Part shown: one piece after another, positions 43,800-53,232 of the stretch
How positions within the stretch are numbered: the stretch's first letter is position 1
Layout of the letters: every line of letters begins with the position of its first letter
NCBI RefSeq assembly: GCF_033101155.1
Contig: NZ_JAWMPX010000001.1
Coordinates: forward strand, 310,001-374,000
DNA: 64,000 nt
Direction: 5' to 3'
Source of the DNA: Tropicimonas sp033101155
GTDB taxonomy: Bacteria; Pseudomonadota; Alphaproteobacteria; Rhodobacterales; Rhodobacteraceae
Position numbers and translations under genes: made by a program
The notes under the pieces: generated by a model
The model's database searches: none
What the model saw: only the letters and a program-made list of their open reading frames with translations
Told to the model about the DNA's origin: nothing

Positions 43800-46085
43800 C
43801 TAAGCGCCTTTGTGGAGCGCTTTCGGCCGTCCAGCGTCTTTCGAACCGGAGCTGTCGCGCGGTATGAAATCATTGAGCGCCAACAAAAGATCTCGCTTCC
43901 GGAAGGGTTTGGTGACAAACCCGTTCATTCCGGCGTCCATACACAGGTCCCGGTCTTCCGGAAAAGCGTTCGCGGTGAGCGCGATGATCGGTGTGGCCAC
44001 TCCACCGGTCCCGGTCTCGATTTCCCGAATGGCCCGCGTCGCCGCGAGCCCGTCCATGATCGGCATGTGCATGTCCATCAGGACAACATCCGGTCTTTGC
44101 AAGCGGAACATCTCGACGGCTTCCCGTCCGTTGATGGCAAGCTTCGTCCGAACTCCCGTTCCATGGAGCATCCGCTCAAGAAGCAGGATATTGGTCCGGT
44201 TGTCCTCGGCGACAAGCACCGTCAAACCCTCCAGAAGACCGGCCTGATCGAACTCCAGGGTGGCATCGGCAATCGGGAATGCTTCCGAGGTCTCGGCAAG
44301 TGGCAAGGTCAGTGAGACAAAGAAGACCGATCCTTCACCGGGTGCCGACGCCACCGAAATCTCGCCGCCCATCGCCTGAACGAGAAGTCGCGAAATCGTC
44401 AGACCCAGGCCTGTGCCGCCAAACCGGCCGGCAATACTCGAGTCTGCTTGGGAGAAGCTTTCGAAGATCCAATCCAGCTTTTCGGGTGGGATTCCCATCC
44501 CGGTATCCCGCACAGCGATCAGGTAGTGGCAGTTGCCTTGTTCCAGTCGAACCGACACTTCCAGCCTGACGCCGCCGGTCTCGGTGAACTTGATCGCATT
44601 TCCCAGCAGGTTCAGCAGAACCTGAGCGAGACGGCGATTGTCGCCGATGGCGCTTTGCGGCAGGCTTGCCGGCAGCACGAGGTCGAGCGACACTTCCTTC
44701 GCATCCGCAAGGGGTTGGACGAGATCGACGGCGGAACGAAAGCAGTCACTGGGTGAGAACGGTTCCTGGGCGACTTCGAGTCGGCCGACTTCAAGTTTTG
44801 AGAAATCCAGAATGTCGTTGATGATTCCGAGCAGGGACTCGCCGGATGCCGCGATGGTCCGCACCAGCGCATTTTGTTGATTGTCGAGATCCGTTTCCAG
44901 CAGCAGATCCGTCGTTCCGATGACCCCGTTCATAGGTGTCCGAATCTCGTGGCTCATGGTCGCCAGGAAATTGTGCCGGGCGCGCTCGGAGTTCTCGGCG
45001 ACGCGGCGGGCCTCTGCCAGCGCATGTTCGCGTTCCTTTGCCTCGCCGATATCGCGTTCGATACTGACGATGCTCAACACCTCTCCTGTGTCGTCGAAAA
45101 GCGGGCAGGTATTGGCCTCGATCCAGATCGGTGAGCCGTCCTTATGGTGACACATGATCTCGAGGCGGATGGGGCTGACCTCTTCCCGGGCGCGAAGCAG
45201 CGCCTCCGAGGCGGCGGGATCGGTCTGAGGCCCTTGGAGGAAGCTGACATTGCGCCCGATAGCTTCCGTGTAGGAATAGCCGGTCACTTTGGAGAAAGCG
45301 CGATTGATCCATGTGATGACGCCATTTTGGTCCGTGATGACGACGCTGTCATTTGCTCGTTCGGCGACGAGCGCAAGGCGCTTCGCAGTGTTTCGGGACT
45401 GGACCAGCGCATCATTCACATGTGCCAGTTCCTGCGCGCGCTCGAGCATATCCATTCGCGTGGCGTTTCGGATGTTCTGCAATTTGAATACTTTGCGGAC
45501 AACAGTCCAACAGATGTAGAGCAGGAAGGAGACGCTCAGAAGATCGAATAGGAGGGCATCGTCAACGTGACCGGTGACACCCACCTCCTGGATGGCGATC
45601 ACCAGCAATGCGACGCCATACACCAGGATTCGTGCTATCGCGGCTCCGCGGTGAGCCGACAGCAACAAGGCGGCATCCAGGATGCCCGCAAAGCAGGCGG
45701 CGCCGGCGAGGATGCGGGCCTCGCTACCACCGAGCGTATAGATCAGCGCCACGCCATAGGTATTTGCCAAGGCCTGGATTCCGCCTGTCAGGGTGGCAAT
45801 GCCCATCGCGACAGAAACCTGACCGTCCATCGATCGGCGACGCCCGAATCGTTTCAGAACCGCCACGTCCAGCAACTCGCCTGAGATGGAGACCAGGGCT
45901 CCGATCAGGGCAATCGTTGTGCCGCCAACATAGAGCAGGATCGGAAACAGAATTGGGATGATGATTATTCTGTCCGGAAGACTTCGCACCCGTCCGCGAC
46001 AATAGGAGAGAAAGCGCCCCTCAGACGAGCGCTTTGCCTGGAACGCCTCCAGTGCCTTGTCCGCTGCCTTGGTTCCGAGGTCCAT
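43800..46085 (-). CDS. Hybrid histidine kinase with LOV-like PAS and receiver domain
   Basis: 761 residues from the ATG at 46085 (GGAGCGAAT upstream). The N-terminal 200 residues have four to five hydrophobic segments. A PAS domain at about 238-345 has GRNVSFLQGPQTDP, the LOV signature with Val280 where the photoactive Cys would be. HisKA has H379 in MSHEIRTPMNG, and the ATPase has NLLGNAIKF, DTGMGI and GTGLGL. A C-terminal receiver has VAEDNRTN, D671 in LMDMHMPIMDG and the Lys in VTKPFRKR. No partner regulator is adjacent, so output is by phosphorelay to an unknown HPt protein. Confidence 0.92.
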   Translation of the reverse strand: MDLGTKAADKALEAFQAKRSSEGRFLSYCRGRVRSLPDRIIIIPILFPILLYVGGTTIALIGALVSISGELLDVAVLKRFGRRRSMDGQVSVAMGIATLTGGIQALANTYGVALIYTLGGSEARILAGAACFAGILDAALLLSAHRGAAIARILVYGVALLVIAIQEVGVTGHVDDALLFDLLSVSFLLYICWTVVRKVFKLQNIRNATRMDMLERAQELAHVNDALVQSRNTAKRLALVAERANDSVVITDQNGVITWINRAFSKVTGYSYTEAIGRNVSFLQGPQTDPAASEALLRAREEVSPIRLEIMCHHKDGSPIWIEANTCPLFDDTGEVLSIVSIERDIGEAKEREHALAEARRVAENSERARHNFLATMSHEIRTPMNGVIGTTDLLLETDLDNQQNALVRTIAASGESLLGIINDILDFSKLEVGRLEVAQEPFSPSDCFRSAVDLVQPLADAKEVSLDLVLPASLPQSAIGDNRRLAQVLLNLLGNAIKFTETGGVRLEVSVRLEQGNCHYLIAVRDTGMGIPPEKLDWIFESFSQADSSIAGRFGGTGLGLTISRLLVQAMGGEISVASAPGEGSVFFVSLTLPLAETSEAFPIADATLEFDQAGLLEGLTVLVAEDNRTNILLLERMLHGTGVRTKLAINGREAVEMFRLQRPDVVLMDMHMPIMDGLAATRAIREIETGTGGVATPIIALTANAFPEDRDLCMDAGMNGFVTKPFRKRDLLLALNDFIPRDSSGSKDAGRPKALHKGA

Positions 46086-46181
46086 ATTCGCTCCACAGGA
46101 CGGGTCGACGGATGTGTTGGTCGGCCTCTTCGTGGTGATTGAAAGCAAAAAAGCCTTCCAGACTGGTTAACTCTTCCTGGC

Positions 46182-46784
46182 TCAATGATCGGTCAGGACG
46201 ATTCCCGCATCTGACATTCCGTCCAGAGCGGCAGCGAGTGACCCGTCCAGGTCGATCGCCCTGCAGGCTTCAAGGCCGACCTCAACCCGGAAACCAAGAT
46301 GCGCGGCATCCAGGGCGGAATAGTTGACGCAGAAATCGGTGGCCAGACCGACCATGACGAGTGAGTCCACGCCCCGCGTTCTGAGATAGCCCTCCAGCCC
46401 GGTCGGGGTGCTGTGGTCATTCTCGAAGAAGGCGGAATAGCTGTCGATCTCGCGCCGGAAGCCCTTGCGAATGATGAGATCGGCGGGATCTGTCTGCAGG
46501 GCGGGGTGGAATGCGGCGCCCGCGCTGCCCTGAACGCAGTGATCTGGCCAGAGGACCTGCGCTCCGTAGGGCATCTCGATCAACCCGAAGGGCGATTTGC
46601 CCTCATGCTGCGAGGCGAAGGAACTATGCCCGACGGGGTGCCAGTCCTGGGTAAAGACCCGGACCGGATAGTCCGGCAACATGGCATTGATCCGTTCTAT
46701 GATCTCGTCGCCACCGGGCACAGCCAGCGCGCCGCCGGGGCAGAAGTCGTTCTGGACATCGATCACAATCAGGGCTTGGGTCAT
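46182..46784 (-). CDS. pncA: Bifunctional nicotinamidase/pyrazinamidase PncA
   Basis: 200 residues from the ATG at 46784. The catalytic triad is complete: D9 (VIDVQNDF), K107 (IIRKGF) and C152 (ATDFCVNYSA). Metal ligands are D47 and H49 (TQDWHP) with H82. It deamidates nicotinamide to nicotinate, feeding PncB. An N-terminal six-residue extension to 46802 is possible but begins off-family. Confidence 0.95.
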   Translation of the reverse strand: MTQALIVIDVQNDFCPGGALAVPGGDEIIERINAMLPDYPVRVFTQDWHPVGHSSFASQHEGKSPFGLIEMPYGAQVLWPDHCVQGSAGAAFHPALQTDPADLIIRKGFRREIDSYSAFFENDHSTPTGLEGYLRTRGVDSLVMVGLATDFCVNYSALDAAHLGFRVEVGLEACRAIDLDGSLAAALDGMSDAGIVLTDH

Positions 46785-46874
46785 GGGCCACCTCCTGTGC
46801 AATGGCTAGGCAAGCTGTGAGGCCGGGTCAATGGAGGCATAGCGAGGCATGCAGCTCGAGCGGGCCTCGAAACG

Positions 46875-46908
46875 ACTGCTCCCGCCGGGTTGAGCTGGCG
46901 GGAGCAGT
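46875..46908 (-). terminator. Hairpin terminator of the exopolysaccharide export operon
   Basis: CTGCTCCCGCC (46876-46886) and GGCGGGAGCAG (46897-46907) form a perfect 11-bp stem, extended by an A-T pair, 59 nt beyond the export-protein stop. The minus-strand tail (GTCGTTTCG) is only moderately T-rich. Confidence 0.6.
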
Positions 46909-46966
46909 GTCTTTGTGGTCCCGTATGGCCGGGGCGGTTGTAGAAAGCTCGGCGCGGATGCGCGCC

Positions 46967-48343
46967 TTACTGCGCCAGCGCGGTGATCGTCGAGTTGAGC
47001 AGGCCTGGCGTGATCTGGGAGATGATCCGGTTCCACTGTGTCACAACCTGTTCGGAGACAAAGATAATGTCGTCGGGGCGCAGCTCGAACCGGGTCGACA
47101 GCATTAGCGACGCCGCGTTTCCAGCATCCAGTTTCCACGCCGTGACAGAGCCGAATTCACGCGGATCGGTCGAGCCCCGCAGCACGTAGATCTGGCGGAT
47201 ATTGCCGGTGATGGTCGGGATGCCGCCATCGTCATAGATCGCGTCGGCGAGCATAGCCTTCTGATTGTAGGGCAGCGGGAACCGCCGCTGCTTGGTGACC
47301 TCGCCGGCCAGGTAGACATAGTCGCGGTCCTCGGCGCCCAGTTCGAGCCGGTCCTTGAAAATGTCGCGTTGCTCGTCGAGCTCGGCGCGGCGCAGCAGGA
47401 TCTCGGTTTCGAGCTCATCCACGGCATCACGGCGCGCGTCCCGACGGCTCTCGGTAAGCTGAATCTGTTCCTGGAAATAGTCCTGTGCCCGGTTGAGATC
47501 GAATTGGGTATCGACAAACACGCTGTCGCCATCCTTGAGGGTAATTCGCTGCAGGCTGCGGTCGGAATAGAGCTCGCTCAACGGAATCTGGTAAAGGTCG
47601 CCATCGCGATAGATCCGCACCGAAGCGTAGTCGTAGTCCCGCTCACTGGCCGTCGCGCCACCGACGCGGGAGAGGGCTTCGTCGAGATAGAGAGGTTGCA
47701 AGTCTATCGGCAGCGTCGCGGGAGTGCGCACCGCGCCGCCGATCGCCACGCGTTGCGAATTGAAATCCGCGACTTCCAGGCTGAAGGCCGGCTCGATCTG
47801 GTTGCGCACCAGGGCCTGGAAGACCTTCTCGTTCGCGCCGTCGATGGTGTCGCCGGCAATCGGAATCCGACCGACATCCGGAATCGAGATCGCACCATCA
47901 TCCTGTACCACATATTCCTGTCGCCGGTTCTGTGCGGCCAGCAGCCCGGACAGTTCTTCCACCGAGTTGCCGCCGGATGGCGTTGCCAGGACGACGACAT
48001 CGCCGACACCGATCTGGTAGGGACCAGTGGGGGCTTCGGGCGGGATTCGGCTGGACAGGCTCGTCGGGCGGTTCTCCGGCTCGAGCGCCGGGTCGGGAAG
48101 AGACTCGAAGCCGCGAAGACCGCCGCCGCTGCCCGCCGATTGCGAGAAGACCGCGGGCAGGGTGGCCGGTCGATAGGTCGTCTGGTTCGCAGCGAGGGTC
48201 GTTTCAGCGGTGATGGGAACCACGCGCACCTTGGTGCCGTCGACTGTCCCGCTGGTGACCTGCGGACTGTTGTAGATCGCGCCGCAGGACGACAGGACAA
48301 ATGCGGCTCCCATTGCCAGGGCGAGGATTTTCGTTTTTCTCAT
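46967..48343 (-). CDS. Outer-membrane polysaccharide export lipoprotein (OPX/Wza type)
   Basis: 458 residues from the ATG at 48343, after AAGGG. Lipoprotein signal with lipobox VLSSCG near residue 20. The poly-export domain starts at YQIGVGDVVVLATPSGG near residue 108, and there are SLBB-type repeats (RVAIGGAVRTPATLPI and YVYLAGEVTKQRRFPLPYNQ). A coiled-coil insert lies near 300-335 (ESRRDARRDAVDELETEILL). The C-terminus has no aromatic Wza helix, so this is an OPX subgroup that works with another outer-membrane protein, presumably the YjbH protein of the same operon. Confidence 0.9.
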   Translation of the reverse strand: MRKTKILALAMGAAFVLSSCGAIYNSPQVTSGTVDGTKVRVVPITAETTLAANQTTYRPATLPAVFSQSAGSGGGLRGFESLPDPALEPENRPTSLSSRIPPEAPTGPYQIGVGDVVVLATPSGGNSVEELSGLLAAQNRRQEYVVQDDGAISIPDVGRIPIAGDTIDGANEKVFQALVRNQIEPAFSLEVADFNSQRVAIGGAVRTPATLPIDLQPLYLDEALSRVGGATASERDYDYASVRIYRDGDLYQIPLSELYSDRSLQRITLKDGDSVFVDTQFDLNRAQDYFQEQIQLTESRRDARRDAVDELETEILLRRAELDEQRDIFKDRLELGAEDRDYVYLAGEVTKQRRFPLPYNQKAMLADAIYDDGGIPTITGNIRQIYVLRGSTDPREFGSVTAWKLDAGNAASLMLSTRFELRPDDIIFVSEQVVTQWNRIISQITPGLLNSTITALAQ

Positions 48344-48370
48344 CTTCGGCACCCTTTCGGATCGGCGGCG

Positions 48371-48997
48371 CTAAGGCAGGTAGTGTTTCAGGACGAGGTG
48401 TTCGAGCTCCGGCCCCAGCCATTGCCGGGACAACACCATTTGACCCGAACCGTTCATCCAGTAGGAGTTGGTGAAGCTCTGGGTCGCGTTGTAGCAGTCT
48501 TCGTCGGTTCGGTTCAGCAGCAAAGTCTCTGTGCCAAGGGATAGTTCAACCGGGCTCGTCTCGGACAGAACACAGCTATAGGCGCGTATAAAGACCTGTT
48601 CTTCGCCATCGACATAGCGATGCACGCGCGGCGCAGTGGCGGGGCGCGGTGCCCCCAACCATTGGGACGGCAGTGCCGCTTCAACGGACAGGAGGTCCGG
48701 TGTCAGGGCGCGGGTGCCCAGCACGATGCCCTCCTGCAAGGTCAGTGTGTCACCACTCTCCGAGCGCCAGATCTCGACCCCCGCACGGCTGGAGACGCGC
48801 ACCAGGGCTTCGTTCGATCCGAATTTCTCCAGGCCCGCATCCATGAGAACTGGTCTGGAGCCATCGACGGGAATGGGAATGCTGAACTCTTCGCTCTGTT
48901 CGACGCCGGTGAAGCGTTCGAGCCGGCCCACGTTTCCGTCGCACCCCGCGAGGGCCATGACCGGGATCAACAGCAAGGCCGCTGCGGTATGTCTCAT
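48371..48997 (-). CDS. yjbF: YjbF-like exopolysaccharide lipoprotein
   Basis: 208 residues from the ATG at 48997. A signal peptide ends in lipobox ALAGC near residue 19. The body resembles the YjbF/GfcB (DUF2886) lipoproteins: IVLGTRALTPDLLSVEA near residue 92 and QVFIRAYSCVLSE near 133, and SYWMNGSGQMVLSRQWLGPE near the end. YjbF belongs to the yjbEFGH/gfc exopolysaccharide machinery. It overlaps yjbH by 4 nt (ATGA) and lies 27 nt before the export gene, so all three form one operon. Confidence 0.85.
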   Translation of the reverse strand: MRHTAAALLLIPVMALAGCDGNVGRLERFTGVEQSEEFSIPIPVDGSRPVLMDAGLEKFGSNEALVRVSSRAGVEIWRSESGDTLTLQEGIVLGTRALTPDLLSVEAALPSQWLGAPRPATAPRVHRYVDGEEQVFIRAYSCVLSETSPVELSLGTETLLLNRTDEDCYNATQSFTNSYWMNGSGQMVLSRQWLGPELEHLVLKHYLP

Positions 48998-51144
48998 CGC
49001 CAATACCCCGCCCAGCGTTCGCGCAGTTCCGGATCCTGGTAGGTCTTGACTGTGGGATAGAGGCGGTTGCGGACGGCCAGCCGCGCACCGCCGTCGCGTT
49101 GAATCGGACGGATTGCAGTCGCAAAACCTTGACGGGACGGAACACCAGAGAGCCATGCGAAGGGAACTTCAACGAAGATGCCCTTGTCGAAGGAGCCTTC
49201 GCCAAAGTCGTCATAGCTGACATCGGTGAACGTCGCGAAGGCACCGAGGCGGACGCCATTGTTGAAGTCCCGGCTGAACTGGAGTGTCGCGCCGTAATCG
49301 CCGGCAAGGTATTTTCCGGCATCGACCTGTCCGAAATAACCGCCGCCGAGCTCGTAATACGCCGAGAGGTGGCCGGTCATGACATCGTAGTCCTGAAAGC
49401 CGAAACCACCCTCGAAATCTCGCTGGACAACGTAGTTCAGTTCGCCGCCAAGAGCGAGCGGCCCTTCTGTCGGCTTCCACAGAAGTTCGGCGGAGATACC
49501 GCCATACATCCGTTCGAGCAGGCCGGCAGTCGTGCGGCCGTAGATGTTCTTCCCCGGACGGAAGAAGTATTCGGCCGTCAGGTGGCTGATATAGGATGCG
49601 CCGTTCTTGTCGTATTCGACCACATCGGAGCGGACATGTTGCAGGACAGAATCCGATTCCCGGGTCGACTCGTCCCGATTGCCGAACAGCTTCTGGCGGT
49701 AATTCGCGGAGAGTACGAGTCCCGGAAGCGGTGCATAGCTGCCACCGACATCGATGCCGACATCGGCGCGGAGGGGATCGTCGGGGTCGAACAGGGCGGG
49801 AGCGAAATAGGGGCGCGCATACCAGCGGTGCTGCGGATAGGCATCCGCCACGAAGTCCGAGAAGCTCAGGTCGCCGGCATCCTCGATCTCTGCCCGGACA
49901 TAGGACTTCCAGATACGGTCCGGTGCGGCTTCGAGATCCTCGAGATCCGACCGGACAATCGTGATGGACGAGGTGCCCTGGCCGAAGACGAGGGGTTGCA
50001 ACACGAAGGTCTCGACATGTGACGGAAGCATCGCTGCGAGGATACGCGACGCCCGGCCAAGTGCCTGCGGTCGAGAATTGTACCTGATACCGGCAAAGGC
50101 GACGCGTGCGCTGTCGCCCTCGATCTCGAATCCTTCGAGGGTAAGCCCGTCGGCTTCGAAAGCGGTTGCGACCTGCGCTCGGATCGTTGCCTCGCTCTGT
50201 CCGTCGAGCTGGCGCGACGGCAGGTTCCATGCCGCCAGATCGACGGTCCCGCCAGCGCGTGGCGAGACCGGCGGCGGAGCCGTCTCGCGGCCGTCCCGGA
50301 AGGGAGGCGCCTTCGGGTTTGCCGTGAAAGAGGCGGTGATCCCGATTGTTGAGCCGTTCAGAGCATAGGCGCCGATGTTGATCCCCGGGCTTGGCCGGTA
50401 ATGCAGGCCGAGATTGATTGGCGTGTTGTGCTCATAGACGTCTGCGTCCACTTCACGCTCATAGGCATCCGAGGAGTATTCCAGAATGGCGGTCCACTGG
50501 TCGTTGAGCTTCCACTCGACACCGCCAAAGAGGGCCGCCGGGCCCCGAAACCACTGACCGGATTCAAAGGTGCCGCCCTCGCCGAAATCCGTTTCAGGAC
50601 GGGTTTCGAAACTATCGTTGATGTAACTCAAAGGGTTCTTGAACCCGTTATAGCTACCGAGACGACCCCAGCCGATACCGGCAGTGACCTTGAGCCGATC
50701 CTCGAAGGTCTTTGTGGCTGAGATGTATTCCGAGGCAAAGACGCTGGTGCCGGCCATGTCGTTGATGCCAATGGCGATGGAGGGTCGCCAGGCGTTCTCT
50801 TTCCAAAGGCGCGCCGAGAGACCGAAGGCCCGATCATACAGGTTAACAGGATCTCCGAAATCCGAGATCGAGTACTGATAGGATGCGAAGAGCCATGGCG
50901 CGATCTGAAATCCGAGCGCCGTGCGCTTGCGGCCTGAATAGTAGGAGAACGTTCCCGTGACTTCCGCATCCGGAAGCATAACGCCAGTCGGCATGTCGAC
51001 CATACCGGGCATGCCGTAGAACGACAGGAGCGGTTGGTTGGCCCGTTGGTATGAGAACTCCTGCGCGCTGGAAGCGCCCACGCCGGCCCAGAGCAGGCAG
51101 GATGCCAGAGCGGTCGCATTGCGAAATCGCGTCCAGGAACTCAT
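48994..51144 (-). CDS. yjbH: YjbH-family outer-membrane beta-barrel protein
   Basis: 716 residues with a Sec signal ending near residue 27 (GASSAQ). The body is rich in alternating aromatic beta strands. The YjbH/GfcD signatures GMPGMVDMPTGVMLPDAE and the repeated FGGVEWKLN- and YYELGGGYFGQVDAGKYLAGDYG-type segments (pieces) are present, ending in an arginine-rich RERWAGYWR. It is the expected outer-membrane channel partner of the OPX and YjbF proteins. First gene of the operon. Confidence 0.88.
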   Translation of the reverse strand: MSSWTRFRNATALASCLLWAGVGASSAQEFSYQRANQPLLSFYGMPGMVDMPTGVMLPDAEVTGTFSYYSGRKRTALGFQIAPWLFASYQYSISDFGDPVNLYDRAFGLSARLWKENAWRPSIAIGINDMAGTSVFASEYISATKTFEDRLKVTAGIGWGRLGSYNGFKNPLSYINDSFETRPETDFGEGGTFESGQWFRGPAALFGGVEWKLNDQWTAILEYSSDAYEREVDADVYEHNTPINLGLHYRPSPGINIGAYALNGSTIGITASFTANPKAPPFRDGRETAPPPVSPRAGGTVDLAAWNLPSRQLDGQSEATIRAQVATAFEADGLTLEGFEIEGDSARVAFAGIRYNSRPQALGRASRILAAMLPSHVETFVLQPLVFGQGTSSITIVRSDLEDLEAAPDRIWKSYVRAEIEDAGDLSFSDFVADAYPQHRWYARPYFAPALFDPDDPLRADVGIDVGGSYAPLPGLVLSANYRQKLFGNRDESTRESDSVLQHVRSDVVEYDKNGASYISHLTAEYFFRPGKNIYGRTTAGLLERMYGGISAELLWKPTEGPLALGGELNYVVQRDFEGGFGFQDYDVMTGHLSAYYELGGGYFGQVDAGKYLAGDYGATLQFSRDFNNGVRLGAFATFTDVSYDDFGEGSFDKGIFVEVPFAWLSGVPSRQGFATAIRPIQRDGGARLAVRNRLYPTVKTYQDPELRERWAGYWR

Positions 51145-51537
51145 TCCCGGAGCCCTTCCGGCTCTTCTATGTCGGGTCTGTATTCCTGCACTTTACGCGT
51201 CGTCGTCCCATCTCGTTCCCGGTCTTTTTTGCGCCGGTGAGCCATTTCTTAGGGAGGTACATACGCGTCGTCTTGGATCGGAGCAAATGTTTGATTCCAG
51301 ATTTCCGTAGCATGTTGAAGCGGTGTGCTCCTGAACGGAAAATTCCTCGCGACGTATGCCGGAACAAAACGCCCTGAGCCATAGCGTGCAGGGCGTCTTT
51401 GCTCATGTTCCGGGAAGGGATTCTTCGTGGGTGGTTAGCATGCGCAATGTCGTGTCCCGGAGACGACATGTGCGAGCGATGCCGAGGATGACGGCGGCGC
51501 ATGTACCCAGGTCGCTATCTCTCGCCGCGTCTGCTGT
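51145..51537. other. Promoter region of the yjbH operon
   Basis: 393 nt without a credible ORF. It has a direct repeat TACGCGTCGTC at 51194-51204 and 51262-51272, 68 nt apart. It also has a hairpin CGCCCTG...CAGGGCG (51370-51395) followed by TCTTT, a possible end of the sugar-transferase-side transcription or a small RNA. The direct repeat is a candidate regulator site for the yjbH operon. Confidence 0.5.
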
Positions 51538-52230
51538 TCAGCGGCTGCCAAAACCGGTGAGCATGACCTGCAAGGTCCGGACAATCACGAAAGCATCGAG
51601 CTTGGCGCTGTGGTAGCGGACGTAGAAGCGGTCATAGCGGGCCTTCTTGCGCGTGGAGTCCTCGCAGGCCGCGTAACCCTGAACCACTTGTGCCAAACCG
51701 GTAATCCCGGGTTTGACCTCGAAACGCTCACGATACCCGTGGACCGTGTTCACATAGACTTCCGCTTGCTCCTTGGCGTCCGGACGGGGACCAATCACGT
51801 TCATATCGCCGCGTGCGACGTTCACGAAGTTCGGCAATTCGTCGATCCGGAACTTGCGCAGGACGGCGCCCAGCCGAGTGATGCGGGCCTCGTTGGCCGT
51901 GAAGCAGGTCGACGCATCTTCCGGTGCAACCGTCATCGTCCGGAACTTGAAAATGGTGAACACCCGTTCGTTGCGGCCAACGCGTTTCTGGCGGAAAATC
52001 AACGGCCCGGGATTGTAGCGCGGATTCAATACGAGAAGCAGTAGGCCGGCTGCGAACAAGCTGGGAAGGGCGAGCAATGTGAAAACCCAGTTGACGACAA
52101 ACACCCAGACAACCTGCGAAACGCCCGGAACGGTTTGGATCTTTTTGAAGCCTTGCAGATGAACAGCACGCGACGACGGCCCCGGGGGGGCGTTCTGCGT
52201 CGCGCGGAGCGGTTCAGCGAGATCGCTCAT
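51538..52230 (-). CDS. Undecaprenyl-phosphate sugar-1-phosphate transferase (WbaP/PglC type)
   Basis: 230 residues from the ATG at 52230; the frame opens upstream but that part is unrelated. One hydrophobic re-entrant segment (VFTLLALPSLFAAGLLLLVL) is followed by the catalytic core: IFRQKRVGRNERVFTIFKFRTM near residue 77 (in two pieces), then RKFRIDELPNFVNVARGDM with the D-E-L-P-N dyad, and IGPRPDAKEQ. It primes exopolysaccharide repeat units on undecaprenyl phosphate. It is the short single-domain form, without the N-terminal membrane bundle of WbaP. Confidence 0.9.
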   Translation of the reverse strand: MSDLAEPLRATQNAPPGPSSRAVHLQGFKKIQTVPGVSQVVWVFVVNWVFTLLALPSLFAAGLLLLVLNPRYNPGPLIFRQKRVGRNERVFTIFKFRTMTVAPEDASTCFTANEARITRLGAVLRKFRIDELPNFVNVARGDMNVIGPRPDAKEQAEVYVNTVHGYRERFEVKPGITGLAQVVQGYAACEDSTRKKARYDRFYVRYHSAKLDAFVIVRTLQVMLTGFGSR

Positions 52231-52485
52231 GAGAATGCATCCTGACGTGCCAAAATCCGGTTTCGAAATGTCATATCGTGTTTCGGGCAAGTGAAATCGA
52301 AGCCGAGTTTCCGTGGTCGGTACCCCAAGACATACTCCACACACCTACATATACAACGGACTTGAGGCAAATTTTACACTGAGTCAAGCTAGCTGAACGG
52401 CTAGTCCCGACCACTTTTTTCTCGGATTTCAGTCGTTTCCCGTGCCCAGCCCGCCCTTCTGGAAAAATTCGAATTCGCGATTTTC

Positions 52486-53232
52486 CTAGCGCCGTTTGGG
52501 CGAGACTTCCTCGAAGCGAGTTGTTCCGTCCGGAGCAACGCGCGCCATGGTGAGGCGGCCAGTGGCATAGGCGCCGGAATCGGTTGAGATGGTCCCGTTC
52601 TCCGCCATGGGCGCATCGACAATAGTGTGGCCATGCGCGACCCAGATTCCGTCGCTTCGCGGCACCCTTCCGAAATCAGGATGCCCCCAGGTCTTCACGC
52701 TTCTGGGTTGCATCGAGACGGGAAGCATGGGGTCGAGGCCTGCATGAACCACACAGAGCGTTCCGCTCGTCCATGCCGTTGGCAGGTCCTCGATCCATTC
52801 ACGCAGATCGGCTGTCAAAGCCTCGGTGACCGCCGCGGCCGCGTCCCGGAGCCGTTCTTCTTCCGAGGACTCGGTTACACCACCGACACCGAAACTTTCC
52901 AGAGTCTGGAGGCCACCATGCCGGAGCCAACGACGTGATGGCCCCGGATCTTTCAGGAAGGACAGCATCATCTCTTCGTGATTGCCGAACAGGCAGATCC
53001 AGCCTTCCTCGACGCTGCGGGCATGGGCGATTTCAAGAACCGACCGGCTGTCCGGCCCTCTGTCCACATAGTCTCCGACAAGGATTCGCGTCGCACCTTC
53101 TTCGACAGGTGGAAGTTGTTGGAGCAGGTCAGCGCGACCATGCAGGTCGCCGACGATCTCGACGACGCCTTCGGGTGCGGGTGGCTGGAAGCTGACCTGA
53201 GGCGGGCGTTTTCGGAAGAGTTTGGACAGCAT
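52486..53232 (-). CDS. PPP-family metallophosphoesterase (Ser/Thr phosphatase 1-like)
   Basis: 248 residues from the ATG at 53232 (AAGGA upstream). All PPP-family metal-binding motifs are there in order: GDLHGRADLL, GDYVDRGPDS, FGNHEEMM, VVHAGLD and AHGHTIVDA. It resembles PrpA/PrpB-type bacterial protein phosphatases and could act on phosphoproteins or diadenosine polyphosphates. It could be linked to the tyrosine-kinase polysaccharide system or be unrelated. Monocistronic; it lies 110 nt beyond glpR. Confidence 0.9.
   Translation of the reverse strand: MLSKLFRKRPPQVSFQPPAPEGVVEIVGDLHGRADLLQQLPPVEEGATRILVGDYVDRGPDSRSVLEIAHARSVEEGWICLFGNHEEMMLSFLKDPGPSRRWLRHGGLQTLESFGVGGVTESSEEERLRDAAAAVTEALTADLREWIEDLPTAWTSGTLCVVHAGLDPMLPVSMQPRSVKTWGHPDFGRVPRSDGIWVAHGHTIVDAPMAENGTISTDSGAYATGRLTMARVAPDGTTRFEEVSPKRR

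Noticed and set aside
51167..51502. 111-codon frame on the minus strand upstream of yjbH
   Set aside because: Its translation is Arg/His-rich without structure, no ribosome site precedes it and it covers the repeat and hairpin that look regulatory.
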